Shown here: positions 1 through 6,324 of the stretch, piece after piece | How the letters are laid out: each line of letters opens with the position of its first letter | Position numbering within the stretch: position 1 is the first letter of the stretch | DNA from: JABIEQ01 sp964516055 | GTDB taxonomy: Bacteria > Patescibacteriota > Patescibacteriia > Magasanikbacterales > UBA922 | DNA: 11,516 nt | Reading direction: 5' to 3' | Assembly (NCBI GenBank): GCA_964516055.1 | Contig: CAZEYK010000038.1 | Location: 1-11,516 of the forward strand | Notes under the pieces: generated by a model | The model's database searches: none | Seen by the model: the letters and a program-made list of their open reading frames with translations, nothing else | What the model was told of the DNA's origin: nothing | Program-made: the position numbers and the translations under genes

Positions 1-25
1 CTATTCATGACATATATGTAGACAC

Positions 26-55
26 AAAAAACTCGGCAATGGTGTGCCGTTTTTT
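26..55. terminator. Bidirectional intrinsic terminator
   Basis: A hairpin with stem CGGCA (34-38) and TGCCG (45-49), loop of six bases, is preceded by a run of six A (26-31) and followed by a run of six T (50-55), so it can work in both directions. It presumably ends a gene lying left of the window and marks the left border of the long gene-free stretch. Confidence 0.75.
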
Positions 56-59
56 ATTA

Positions 60-298
60 TTATAGGTGGTTGTATGACATCATGGTGCGCATGCTCTTGT
101 ACCCGAGAACTGCGCTCGCGATGTTATTGTTTACTCTTGGATAAGTAAACTCCGTATAGACATGTTGCCGAATCAATCGTAGACGAGCTCAGATTTTTGC
201 TTGTTTAGGGCAAAAAATGAATGGAATCAGATTTTTATAACGAGGTGATTATATACAATATATAAGAAAATGTCAAATAGATAGATAACGGTATTGTT
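60..298. other. Gene-free stretch, no recognised feature
   Basis: No supported reading frame, tRNA or rRNA is visible here. A small hairpin (ATTTTTGC at about 193-200 with GCAAAAAAT at about 210-218) and a duplicated TCAGATTTTT (about 190 and 227) are the only local structure I see. A 7-of-9 match to an inverted DnaA box lies at 136-144 and is too weak to call. Confidence 0.4.
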
Positions 299-322
299 TG
301 TCAACCAATTGACATTTTTTTT
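299..322 (+). terminator. Intrinsic terminator (AT-rich stem)
   Basis: TGTCAA (299-304), loop CCAA and TTGACA (309-314) form a 6-bp stem followed directly by eight T (315-322). This fits a plus-strand rho-independent terminator, though the stem is weak. The right arm also reads as a perfect -35 box, but no acceptable -10 lies 16-18 bp downstream, so terminator is preferred. Confidence 0.45.
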
Positions 323-347
323 GCTTTGTATAGCCAATAATCTTCGC

Positions 348-450
348 TTTTCATTTTTTTCTGTTTTTGCTTATCCACACTTTTTGCCTTTGTTTATAGC
401 TATTTTCATTTTTTTCTGTACAGACTTATTTTTTCATTAAATTATCCATT
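348..450 (+). other. T-rich tract with a consensus DnaA box and 17-bp direct repeat
   Basis: TTATCCACA at 371-379 is an exact match to the consensus DnaA box. TTATCCATT at 442-450 matches at seven of nine positions in the same orientation. The 17-mer TTTTCATTTTTTTCTGT occurs identically at 348-364 and 403-419, flanking the perfect box. The surroundings are very AT-rich with strong T bias on the plus strand, as in an unwinding element. This could be part of a replication origin or a DnaA-regulated site. A single perfect box can also occur by chance in such AT-rich DNA. Confidence 0.3.
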
Positions 451-537
451 TTGTTTAATACAAAACCTTTTAGTCGTCGCCATTTGACGTTTTCTCTTTT
501 TCTTTTTATTTTTACTATATATCTTCAGTTATTTTTC

Positions 538-685
538 CCTGTGAAAAAGCTTATGGTATGCTCCGCTGAGTGAAAGCCGGCGAATGTTGGTTATCCTCCT
601 GGCGAGATCATCGCTTGGTCGAGGATACCCTTCGCCTGAGTATTACTCATGCAACAACATACAGTACATGGAGATTTTTCACAGG
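538..685 (+). ncRNA. Structured RNA candidate, 6S-like rod
   Basis: A perfect 11-bp closing stem pairs CCTGTGAAAAA (538-548) with TTTTTCACAGG (675-685). Inside it nested helices stack in order: ATG 553-555 with CAT 667-669; GTATG 556-560 with CATAC 658-662; TGAGT 567-571 with ACTCA 645-649; GGCGAA 579-584 with TTCGCC 631-636; GGT-ATCCTC 589-598 with GAGGATACC 621-629 (one bulged T); and a tip GGCGA/TCGCT with loop GATCA. A central bubble of 7 and 8 nt separates the lower and upper arms. The length (about 148 nt), long closed rod and central bubble resemble 6S RNA (ssrS). The bubble is smaller than in classic 6S, so the family call is tentative. SRP RNA is unlikely because its conserved GGAAGGAAGCA tip is absent. 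Confidence 0.55.
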
Positions 686-720
686 TATAAGTACATGACA
701 TTTCATAACAGGTTATAAAA

Positions 721-751
721 ATAATCGTACCATTTTTGCGGTTGTTTTTTT
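721..751 (+). terminator. Weak intrinsic terminator after the structured RNA
   Basis: ATAATCGT (721-728) pairs with GCGGTTGT (738-745) through eight pairs, of which three are G-U, followed by a T run to 751. The wobbles pair only in plus-strand RNA. It would give the structured RNA its own 3' end before the ftsK promoter. Confidence 0.35.
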
Positions 752-820
752 ATTCTTCACGTTTACTAATTTCCTCTACATGGAATTTATATAGTATTTC
801 TTTTTCTTCTTATATAATCG

Positions 821-829
821 TGATATAAT
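821..829 (+). promoter_or_regulatory. Extended -10 promoter of ftsK, near-leaderless
   Basis: TGATATAAT (821-829) is a perfect extended -10 element (TGn plus consensus TATAAT). A second TATAAT sits at 813-818. Transcription would start near 836, only about 7 nt before the ATG at 843. No SD precedes that ATG, so the mRNA is probably leaderless or nearly so. No convincing -35 box is seen. Confidence 0.6.
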
Positions 830-842
830 ATAGTGTACTAGT

Positions 843-3353
843 ATGTCACGAACATCTTCTCGACGTAAAAAACGTCAGCCTGAATCTCATTTTGATCCAA
901 CTATCACCCGCGGTATTTTTGCCGTGATTCTTTTGATTGCGTCGATCCTTATTACGCTATCATTTTTTGGAAAAGCGGGAACCCTTGGAGTCATTATTGA
1001 CGAATGGATATTAAGCTTTTTGTTTGGTGTTATTCGGTATGTTACTCCACTCCTGCTTCTTATCCTCGCTGGGTTTATTTTGAAACAGGATGATTATGAT
1101 TATAAACCAACACATGTGTTTGGTGCTATTTTATTTTATCTTTCTTTTTCTAGTCTTATTCATCTTCGTTTTCCGGCTGCTGATATGTGGCGCCAAGCGC
1201 TTGAAGGACATGGTGGAGGAGTGTTTGGTATGCCGGCATGGATATTAAAAACGTATGTGGGAACGATTGGCAGTATTGTTATCCTTATTGGATTACTTCT
1301 TGTTGCGTCTCTTCTTTTGTTTCATCGATTGATCACCTATATTAATGAATTTTATGATCAATCAATGGCACGTATGAATACACCACGTGAAAAACAACAA
1401 GTCTATAAAGAAACCCAAGAAACTCCCGAAGAAGATGAGGAGGAGGACGAAGAATTTGAAGAGGATGAGTTTGAAGAATCTGAAGAGGAAGAAGATGACT
1501 ACCAATTTACCAAAACACCTGTTACTCCCGATGATGAAGAGGAAGAGGACGAAGAGGAACCTACGTCAATGCCATTAGTAAAAAAACTTCCTGTCCCTGC
1601 CGCAGCGACCATGACGGCACAAGATGCCGTGTGGGCACGGAGACCTGTTATTAAACCATTGCCAAAACTTGACCTTTTTTCTACGAAGAAAAGCAAACCA
1701 ACTAGTGGTGATATCAAATCAAACCAAAAGATTATCCATGATACCTTATCTGAATTCCGTATTGAAGTTGATATGGGGGAAGTTCGTGTTGGCCCAACAG
1801 TGACTCAATATTCTATGAAGCCTGCTAAGGGAGTAAAAGTTTCCCGTATTACTTCTCTTGCAAATGATTTATCCTTGGCACTTGCGGCTCATCCAATCCG
1901 GATAGAAGCACCTATTCCAGGACAATCATTAGTTGGTATCGAAGTGCCCAATGAAAAAACTGCCATTGTGTCTATGCGTGAAATGTTTGAAAGTACGGAT
2001 TATTTACGCAGAAAACACGACATGATGATTGCACTTGGAAAAGATGTTGCTGGAAAAGTGTGGTTTGTAGATCTGCCACAAATGCCTCATTTGCTTATTG
2101 CTGGTGCAACAGGCTCTGGAAAAACGGTGTGTATGCATACCATCATTTTGAGTTTAATTTACCAAAATACGGCGGAAACACTTCGTATGATTATGGTTGA
2201 TCCAAAACGTGTTGAGCTGTCTCTTTATAATGGTATTCCGCATTTACTTGCCCCTGTTATTACAAATACAAAGAAAACAGTTCATGCACTCAACTGGACC
2301 ATTGGCGAAATGGATCGACGGTTTGAATTACTTTCCAAAGTTGGTTGCCGAGATATTACCTCATACAATGAAACGTATAGTAATGATAAGCTCCCGTATA
2401 TTGTTTTCTTTATTGATGAACTTGCTGATCTGATGGCCACAGCCGCAAATGAAGTTGAAGGAGGAATTATCCGCATTGCACAACTTGCTCGTGCAGTGGG
2501 AATTCACCTTGTCGTAGCAACGCAACGTCCGAGTGTTGATGTTATTACTGGTTTGATGAAAGCAAATATTCCCGGTCGTATTTCTTTTTCAGTCGCATCT
2601 TTTACTGATTCAAGAACCGTACTTGATACTGGTGGAGCAGAAAAATTACTTGGTCGAGGAGACATGCTTCATCTTACGGCATCACTTTCTAAACCAGTAC
2701 GTATCCAAGGGGCATTTATTTCTGAAAAAGAAGTGAAGTCTGTTGTGTCTTATCTGAAGCACGGAGTACGGGACGCATATGATGTTGATCTTTTCTCTGG
2801 TGAAAAAGGTAATGGCGGTGTATTTGGTGGTCACGGAGATGATGACAATGATGCGTTATTTTCAGAAGCAAAACAACTCGTGGTAGAAACCTCTAAAGCA
2901 AGCGCATCATTTTTGCAACGAAAATTAAAAATTGGCTATGCCCGCGCAGCAAGAATTCTTGATGAGTTAGAAACGGCAGGTATTATTGGTCCGTCAAATG
3001 GATCAAAAGCTCGAGAGATTCTTATTACGCAAGAAGAACTTACTCAAGAAGCCGCGGCTATTCATGAAGGTTCTGTACATAATGTATTTACACAAGAGGA
3101 AGAACCTGAAGAAGAAATGGAAAAATTGTTTGACGAAGATCAAGAGGACGAATATGATGAAGGTGGTGATGAGGAAGAAAATGATGATGAACTATCTGAA
3201 GAAGAAGCAGATCTTACTGATGACAAAGAAGAAGAAGAAGAAGAAGAAAATAGTGATGAGGAAGAAACAGAACATTTATCTGATGAATTTGAGGAGGAGG
3301 AAGAGGAAGAAAAATTATCTGAAGATGAAGCCACTGGTGCATTTTATTACTAG
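843..3353 (+). CDS. ftsK: DNA translocase FtsK
   Basis: Septum-anchored hexameric motor that pumps chromosomal DNA at division. Four hydrophobic segments (about residues 22-43, 56-80, 90-107, 139-163) form the membrane anchor. A strongly acidic linker (196-240) follows, then the RecA-like motor with Walker A GATGSGKT at 421-428 and Walker B ending in D525-E526. A winged-helix gamma domain lies at about 668-735 with the DNA-reading helix KIGYARAARILDELE. At the positions of the three E. coli KOPS-reading residues it has A700, R704 and D707. Unusually, about 100 further residues follow gamma, mostly Glu and Asp (752-829), ending in ATGAFYY. The ATG at 843 is chosen for its promoter spacing and the basic N-terminus before the first membrane span. 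The gene is first in an ftsK-rodZ-recA series, with the next start 15 bp beyond its stop. Confidence 0.95.
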   Translation: MSRTSSRRKKRQPESHFDPTITRGIFAVILLIASILITLSFFGKAGTLGVIIDEWILSFLFGVIRYVTPLLLLILAGFILKQDDYDYKPTHVFGAILFYLSFSSLIHLRFPAADMWRQALEGHGGGVFGMPAWILKTYVGTIGSIVILIGLLLVASLLLFHRLITYINEFYDQSMARMNTPREKQQVYKETQETPEEDEEEDEEFEEDEFEESEEEEDDYQFTKTPVTPDDEEEEDEEEPTSMPLVKKLPVPAAATMTAQDAVWARRPVIKPLPKLDLFSTKKSKPTSGDIKSNQKIIHDTLSEFRIEVDMGEVRVGPTVTQYSMKPAKGVKVSRITSLANDLSLALAAHPIRIEAPIPGQSLVGIEVPNEKTAIVSMREMFESTDYLRRKHDMMIALGKDVAGKVWFVDLPQMPHLLIAGATGSGKTVCMHTIILSLIYQNTAETLRMIMVDPKRVELSLYNGIPHLLAPVITNTKKTVHALNWTIGEMDRRFELLSKVGCRDITSYNETYSNDKLPYIVFFIDELADLMATAANEVEGGIIRIAQLARAVGIHLVVATQRPSVDVITGLMKANIPGRISFSVASFTDSRTVLDTGGAEKLLGRGDMLHLTASLSKPVRIQGAFISEKEVKSVVSYLKHGVRDAYDVDLFSGEKGNGGVFGGHGDDDNDALFSEAKQLVVETSKASASFLQRKLKIGYARAARILDELETAGIIGPSNGSKAREILITQEELTQEAAAIHEGSVHNVFTQEEEPEEEMEKLFDEDQEDEYDEGGDEEENDDELSEEEADLTDDKEEEEEEENSDEEETEHLSDEFEEEEEEEKLSEDEATGAFYY
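3228..3250 (+). repeat. (GAA)7 microsatellite inside ftsK
   Basis: Seven consecutive GAA triplets followed by AA, in frame, encode seven glutamates starting at residue 796 within the C-terminal acidic tail. Slippage in whole triplets would change tail length without breaking the frame. Neighbouring Glu/Asp codons are a degenerate continuation (GAT, GAG, GAA). Confidence 0.8.
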
Positions 3354-3368
3354 CTTTTCGTAGGAGGT

Positions 3369-4082
3369 ATGGAAACATCCTTTTCACAAAAACAACTTGA
3401 TTTTCCTGGTCGTGTATGTGCTCGATTGAAAGATGCGAGGGAATTTCGGGGTGTTACCCTCATAGAATTATCTCGACGAACAAAAATTAGTAAAAAACAT
3501 CTGGTAGCTATTGAAGCATGTAAATTTGATGAATTGCCTTTTGCCACTATTTATAAGAAACATTTTATTTGTTCTTATGCAAAGGCACTTGATTTGGACC
3601 CAGAGCCATTTCTTTCTCAGTATATTGAGGAAGAGTCTCCTATTTCTGCCACAATACCATCCCCTTCAAAAACCTTGCTGTACTCTCAACCCACCACATT
3701 GCATCATTTTTTTTCAAAACTTCCTTCATTACTCCGAATTACAGTGATCCTTATTTTTGCAGGAGCAATTGTTGGATATCTTTTTTTACAGGTTCGTCAT
3801 ATTTTGGAACCACCTATGCTCACGGTCTATACTCCTGAAGATGGATTTGTGACCGAAGGTAATTCGGTGCTTATTCAAGGACGTGTGGAAAAAGAAGCGG
3901 AACTGTTTATTAATGGTATTGATATACAACATAAGGAAGATGGACAGTTTAGAGAAACGGTCCCAGTTTCCACTGGTGTTAACACCCTTTTGATTGAAGC
4001 GAAGAAAAAACATGGGCGGATTACGACTGACACTCGCCATGTTATTGTCCAATCAAACGAACAATTTTCTTTGGTAAAATAA
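3369..4082 (+). CDS. rodZ: RodZ-like membrane-anchored helix-turn-helix protein
   Basis: Likely links the MreB cytoskeleton or division machinery to the membrane and helps set cell shape. The 237-aa protein has a cytoplasmic HTH_25-type domain (about 12-85, with LIELSRRTKISKKHLVAIE), a Pro/Ser-rich linker, one membrane span (about 122-143) and a small external beta domain (about 150-228). That domain has the pattern G.V...A.L.ING......DG.F...V.V..G.NTL.IEA, typical of glucodextranase-B/Ig-like modules found in RodZ-type proteins of Gram-positives. An AGGAGG at 3362-3367 lies one base before the ATG, closer than a normal SD spacing; no better in-frame ATG is present downstream. It follows ftsK by 15 bp and is surely co-transcribed with it. 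Confidence 0.8.
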   Translation: METSFSQKQLDFPGRVCARLKDAREFRGVTLIELSRRTKISKKHLVAIEACKFDELPFATIYKKHFICSYAKALDLDPEPFLSQYIEEESPISATIPSPSKTLLYSQPTTLHHFFSKLPSLLRITVILIFAGAIVGYLFLQVRHILEPPMLTVYTPEDGFVTEGNSVLIQGRVEKEAELFINGIDIQHKEDGQFRETVPVSTGVNTLLIEAKKKHGRITTDTRHVIVQSNEQFSLVK

Positions 4083-4086
4083 TTGT

Positions 4087-4129
4087 TTGACACGTGTGTC
4101 TAAAGTGGGTATTCTACTGGTGTATACAC
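4087..4129 (+). promoter_or_regulatory. Putative recA promoter with palindromic operator
   Basis: TTGACA (4087-4092), a 17-bp spacer and TATTCT (4110-4115) make a good sigma-70-type promoter, with start expected near 4122. The perfect 10-bp palindrome GTGTATACAC (4120-4129) covers that start, as a repressor site would. It is preceded by CTG like an SOS box, but the matching CAG is absent, so LexA binding is only a guess. Part of the -35 region also forms GACAC/GTGTC. Confidence 0.5.
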
Positions 4130-4188
4130 TGAAATTTCTTCTTGTTTGAAGTTTTTTTCTCTTGCAACGTTTCCCTTCTATTGTCCTG

Positions 4189-4216
4189 TCTCCTTCTTTT
4201 TTTTAGGAGATTTTTT
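4189..4216 (+). terminator. Terminator or attenuator between rodZ and recA
   Basis: TCTCCT (4189-4194) and AGGAGA (4205-4210) form a stem with a T-rich 10-nt loop, followed by six T (4211-4216). It ends the ftsK-rodZ transcript. It also lies about 70 nt into any transcript from the 4087 promoter, so it may attenuate recA expression. Confidence 0.55.
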
Positions 4217-4333
4217 AATCCTTCTTTGCCTTCGTATGTCTATTATTATGGGTAGGAAGTGGGGTTAGTTGGATATGCAGGTATAGCTTTTTGGGAGAGA
4301 ATATTTATAAATGTATTAACCTATCATAGATGT

Positions 4334-5422
4334 ATGGCAAAAAAGAAACTTACTGATGAACAGCAAGGAAAATTTAAGGCAGCAGAGACGGCAATTGCTC
4401 AAATTAAACAAAAATACGGTGATGGCGCTATCATGAAATTTGGGGAAACCCGTTCTGTGTCAGTTGATACAGTATCGACAGGATCTATTTCTCTTGATAT
4501 TGCACTTGGAGTAAAAGGGGTTCCTCGCGGAAGAATTATTGAAATTTTTGGTCCTGAATCAAGTGGAAAAACAACCTTGTGTCAACATATTATTGCAGAA
4601 GTACAAAAGAAAGGTGGAATCGCGGCATTTGTAGATGCAGAACATGCACTTGATCCAGATTATGCACGAAAAATTGGGGTGGATGTTGATAACATGTTAA
4701 TTTCTCAACCAGACACTGGAGAACAAGCGTTGGAAATTCTTGAAACACTTGTACGCTCAAATGCGGTTGATGTTGTTGTTATCGATTCTGTTGCGGCGCT
4801 TGTACCAAAGGCAGAAATTGAAGGAGAGATGGGAGACAAACATATGGGACTTCAAGCACGACTGATGAGTCAAGCACTACGAAAACTGACGGGGATTGTG
4901 AGTAAAAGTAATACTATCGTTATTTTTGTTAATCAAATTCGTCATAAAATTGGTGTCTTTTTTGGAAATCCAGAAACAACAACTGGAGGAAATGCCTTGA
5001 AATTTTATAGTTCTGTTCGACTTGAAATTCGTCGTGCAGCACAAATCAAACAAGGTGATAAAGTAATTGGAAATCGCGTAAAAGTAAAAGTAGTGAAGAA
5101 CAAAGTTGCTGCACCATTTAGGACAACCCAGTTTGATATTATGTACAATGAAGGAATTTCTATCTCTGGTGATTTACTTGATGTAGGAATTGATTACAAG
5201 GTTATTGATAAAAGCGGAAATAGTTATAAATTTGATGGTGAACGTCTTGCTGTTGGAAGAGAAAATGCAAAGCTATTTTTGAAAGATAACCCAATGATGA
5301 TGAAAGAGGTCGAAAAAAGAATTTGGGAAGCAGTAGAGAGAGGAAGTGCTCCTGAAGAGGAAGAAAAAAATGAAGAAAATCAAATGGAAGAAGAAGATGT
5401 ACCACCACCACAGGATGAATAA
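4334..5422 (+). CDS. recA: Recombinase RecA
   Basis: Forms ATP-dependent filaments on single-stranded DNA, drives strand exchange and activates the SOS response where LexA exists. The 362-aa protein has the normal family length. Walker A GPESSGKT lies at 73-80, the Walker B strand VVVID ends at D151, and loop L2 GNPETTTGG spans 211-219. The C-terminus is acidic (EEEEKNEEN and EEED), as usual in RecA. The ATG giving MAKKKLTDEQQ is chosen over an upstream in-frame GTG at 4259 because RecA proteins begin this way and the extra 25 residues look non-coding. No SD precedes the ATG. A TATCAT at 4322-4327 could start a leaderless transcript right at it. recX does not follow; a strong terminator does. 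Confidence 0.96.
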   Translation: MAKKKLTDEQQGKFKAAETAIAQIKQKYGDGAIMKFGETRSVSVDTVSTGSISLDIALGVKGVPRGRIIEIFGPESSGKTTLCQHIIAEVQKKGGIAAFVDAEHALDPDYARKIGVDVDNMLISQPDTGEQALEILETLVRSNAVDVVVIDSVAALVPKAEIEGEMGDKHMGLQARLMSQALRKLTGIVSKSNTIVIFVNQIRHKIGVFFGNPETTTGGNALKFYSSVRLEIRRAAQIKQGDKVIGNRVKVKVVKNKVAAPFRTTQFDIMYNEGISISGDLLDVGIDYKVIDKSGNSYKFDGERLAVGRENAKLFLKDNPMMMKEVEKRIWEAVERGSAPEEEEKNEENQMEEEDVPPPQDE

Positions 5423-5430
5423 ATTTCTTT

Positions 5431-5457
5431 GTCCGGCTGCTTGCCGGACTTTTTTTT
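5431..5457 (+). terminator. Strong intrinsic terminator of recA
   Basis: GTCCGGC (5431-5437) and GCCGGAC (5443-5449) form a perfect 7-bp GC-rich stem with a 5-nt loop, followed by eight T (5450-5457). Confidence 0.9.
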
Positions 5458-5459
5458 GC

Positions 5460-5474
5460 TATACTTATAGTATA
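5460..5474. promoter_or_regulatory. Palindrome upstream of the small membrane protein
   Basis: TATACT and AGTATA form a perfect inverted repeat separated by TAT, 22 bp before the ATG at 5497. Each arm also resembles a -10 box. It could be an operator or part of the promoter of the 74-aa gene. Confidence 0.3.
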
Positions 5475-5496
5475 TCGCTATTAAATAATTATCTTT

Positions 5497-5721
5497 ATGA
5501 GTAAAGAACATTCGGTGATTGAAAAAAGTAATTCAGGGTCATCATCAAAAAAAGAAGATACCTATAGTTATAAAGGATGGATTATTTCTGATAATTTTTT
5601 TAAGCGAATGCTTGCCTTTTTGGGATACAATCTTGTAGGTACTTTGTTTATTTATGGTGTGCTAATTGCACTGTTCACCATTCTTGCACTTTTTGCATTT
5701 ATCATTCGATCAATATTTTAA
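5497..5721 (+). CDS. Small single-span membrane protein, unknown function
   Basis: I do not recognise this 74-aa protein. It has a polar, Ser/Lys-rich N-terminal half (SNSGSSSKKED) and a strongly hydrophobic C-terminal segment (about 44-71, LVGTLFIYGVLIALFTILALFAFII), so it is probably anchored with its N-terminus in the cytoplasm. Aromatic and basic residues before the span (GWIISDNFFKRM) suggest an interfacial helix. It stands alone between the recA terminator and a bidirectional terminator, so it must have its own promoter in 5460-5496. There is no SD before the ATG. The clean monocistronic setting and membrane-protein composition support a real gene. Confidence 0.7.
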   Translation: MSKEHSVIEKSNSGSSSKKEDTYSYKGWIISDNFFKRMLAFLGYNLVGTLFIYGVLIALFTILALFAFIIRSIF

Positions 5722-5731
5722 AAGACTCTTT

Positions 5732-5764
5732 AAAAAAACACCGCACATTGTGCGGTGTTTTTTT
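5732..5764. terminator. Bidirectional terminator between convergent genes
   Basis: CACCGCAC (5739-5746) and GTGCGGTG (5750-5757) form a perfect 8-bp stem with loop ATT, flanked by seven A (5732-5738) and seven T (5758-5764). It serves the plus-strand small membrane gene and the minus-strand NUDIX gene. The NUDIX stop codon (5763-5765) lies partly inside the T run. Confidence 0.9.
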
Positions 5765-6314
5765 ATCTGTGAAATAATTGTTGTTTGAACTCTTTGAGAG
5801 TGCCCTTTTTTTGATGAAAAAATATATCGAGTGTTATTTCTTTTGCCCAAAATTCCGGGGTTGTGGCGATATCAATAAATTCACTAAATGTTACTTCTTT
5901 GATTACAATTTTTTCTCCAGCTTCTTGTGTATGTTCTTGAATTTGTTGTATATCTTTTGCAATGTAGGTGTAAATTGTCCAATCCATTTTTGTGTACGGC
6001 TGGGATGATTTATACAGTGTCCATTCTTTTGCACCCATTCCTGTTTCTTCCAAAAATTCTCTTTGTGCACCGGCTAGTGATTCTTCACCTGGTTCTTGCC
6101 GTCCACCTAACACGGTATAACTTGCTGGTTTATTTGGTTGTTCTTCGTATGCGATGAGTATTTTGTCTCCTATGACTGGAATGACTTGTAGTGTTGAGGG
6201 GCGCTTGAGCATTTCGAATGTTGCAATGCTTCCATCGAAGAGTGTTTGTTCCCACTGATAAGTATCAAAGATAATACCAGAAAATTTTTTCATCGCTTGC
6301 TCTGGAATTTTCAT
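5763..6314 (-). CDS. NUDIX hydrolase, ADP-ribose pyrophosphatase-like
   Basis: Hydrolyses a nucleoside diphosphate linked to another group; ADP-ribose or a nucleotide sugar is the likeliest substrate. With the ATG at 6314 the protein has 183 residues. A complete Nudix box spans residues 71-93 (G-x5-E-x7-REFLEE-x-GM), with the metal-binding RE..EE intact. The N-terminal strand FSGIIFDTYQWEQTLFDGS resembles the ADP-ribose pyrophosphatase subgroup. An in-frame TTG at 6344 would add ten residues and overlap the upstream gene. The ATG is preferred because it leaves a 10-nt gap after that gene's stop and starts like relatives (MKIPEQA). It is the second gene of an operon with the SpoIID-type gene. 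Substrate cannot be read from sequence. Confidence 0.88.
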   Translation of the reverse strand: MKIPEQAMKKFSGIIFDTYQWEQTLFDGSIATFEMLKRPSTLQVIPVIGDKILIAYEEQPNKPASYTVLGGRQEPGEESLAGAQREFLEETGMGAKEWTLYKSSQPYTKMDWTIYTYIAKDIQQIQEHTQEAGEKIVIKEVTFSEFIDIATTPEFWAKEITLDIFFHQKKGTLKEFKQQLFHR

Positions 6315-6324
6315 ACGCGGATTG

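Noticed and set aside
309..337. TTGACA at 309-314 as a promoter
   Set aside because: No -10 box occurs 16-18 bp downstream, and the hexamer is the right arm of a hairpin followed by eight T.
538..685. SRP 4.5S RNA as identity of the structured RNA
   Set aside because: The conserved apical SRP motif is absent and the tip loop is GATCA.
3140..3334. Serine-only minus-strand frame, and Lys-rich plus frames in ftsK
   Set aside because: They are shadows of GAA/GAT-rich acidic codons (TTC/TCC on the other strand), not genes.
4259..4333. GTG start adding 25 residues to RecA
   Set aside because: No SD, no homology to RecA N-termini, and the MAKKK start at 4334 matches the family.
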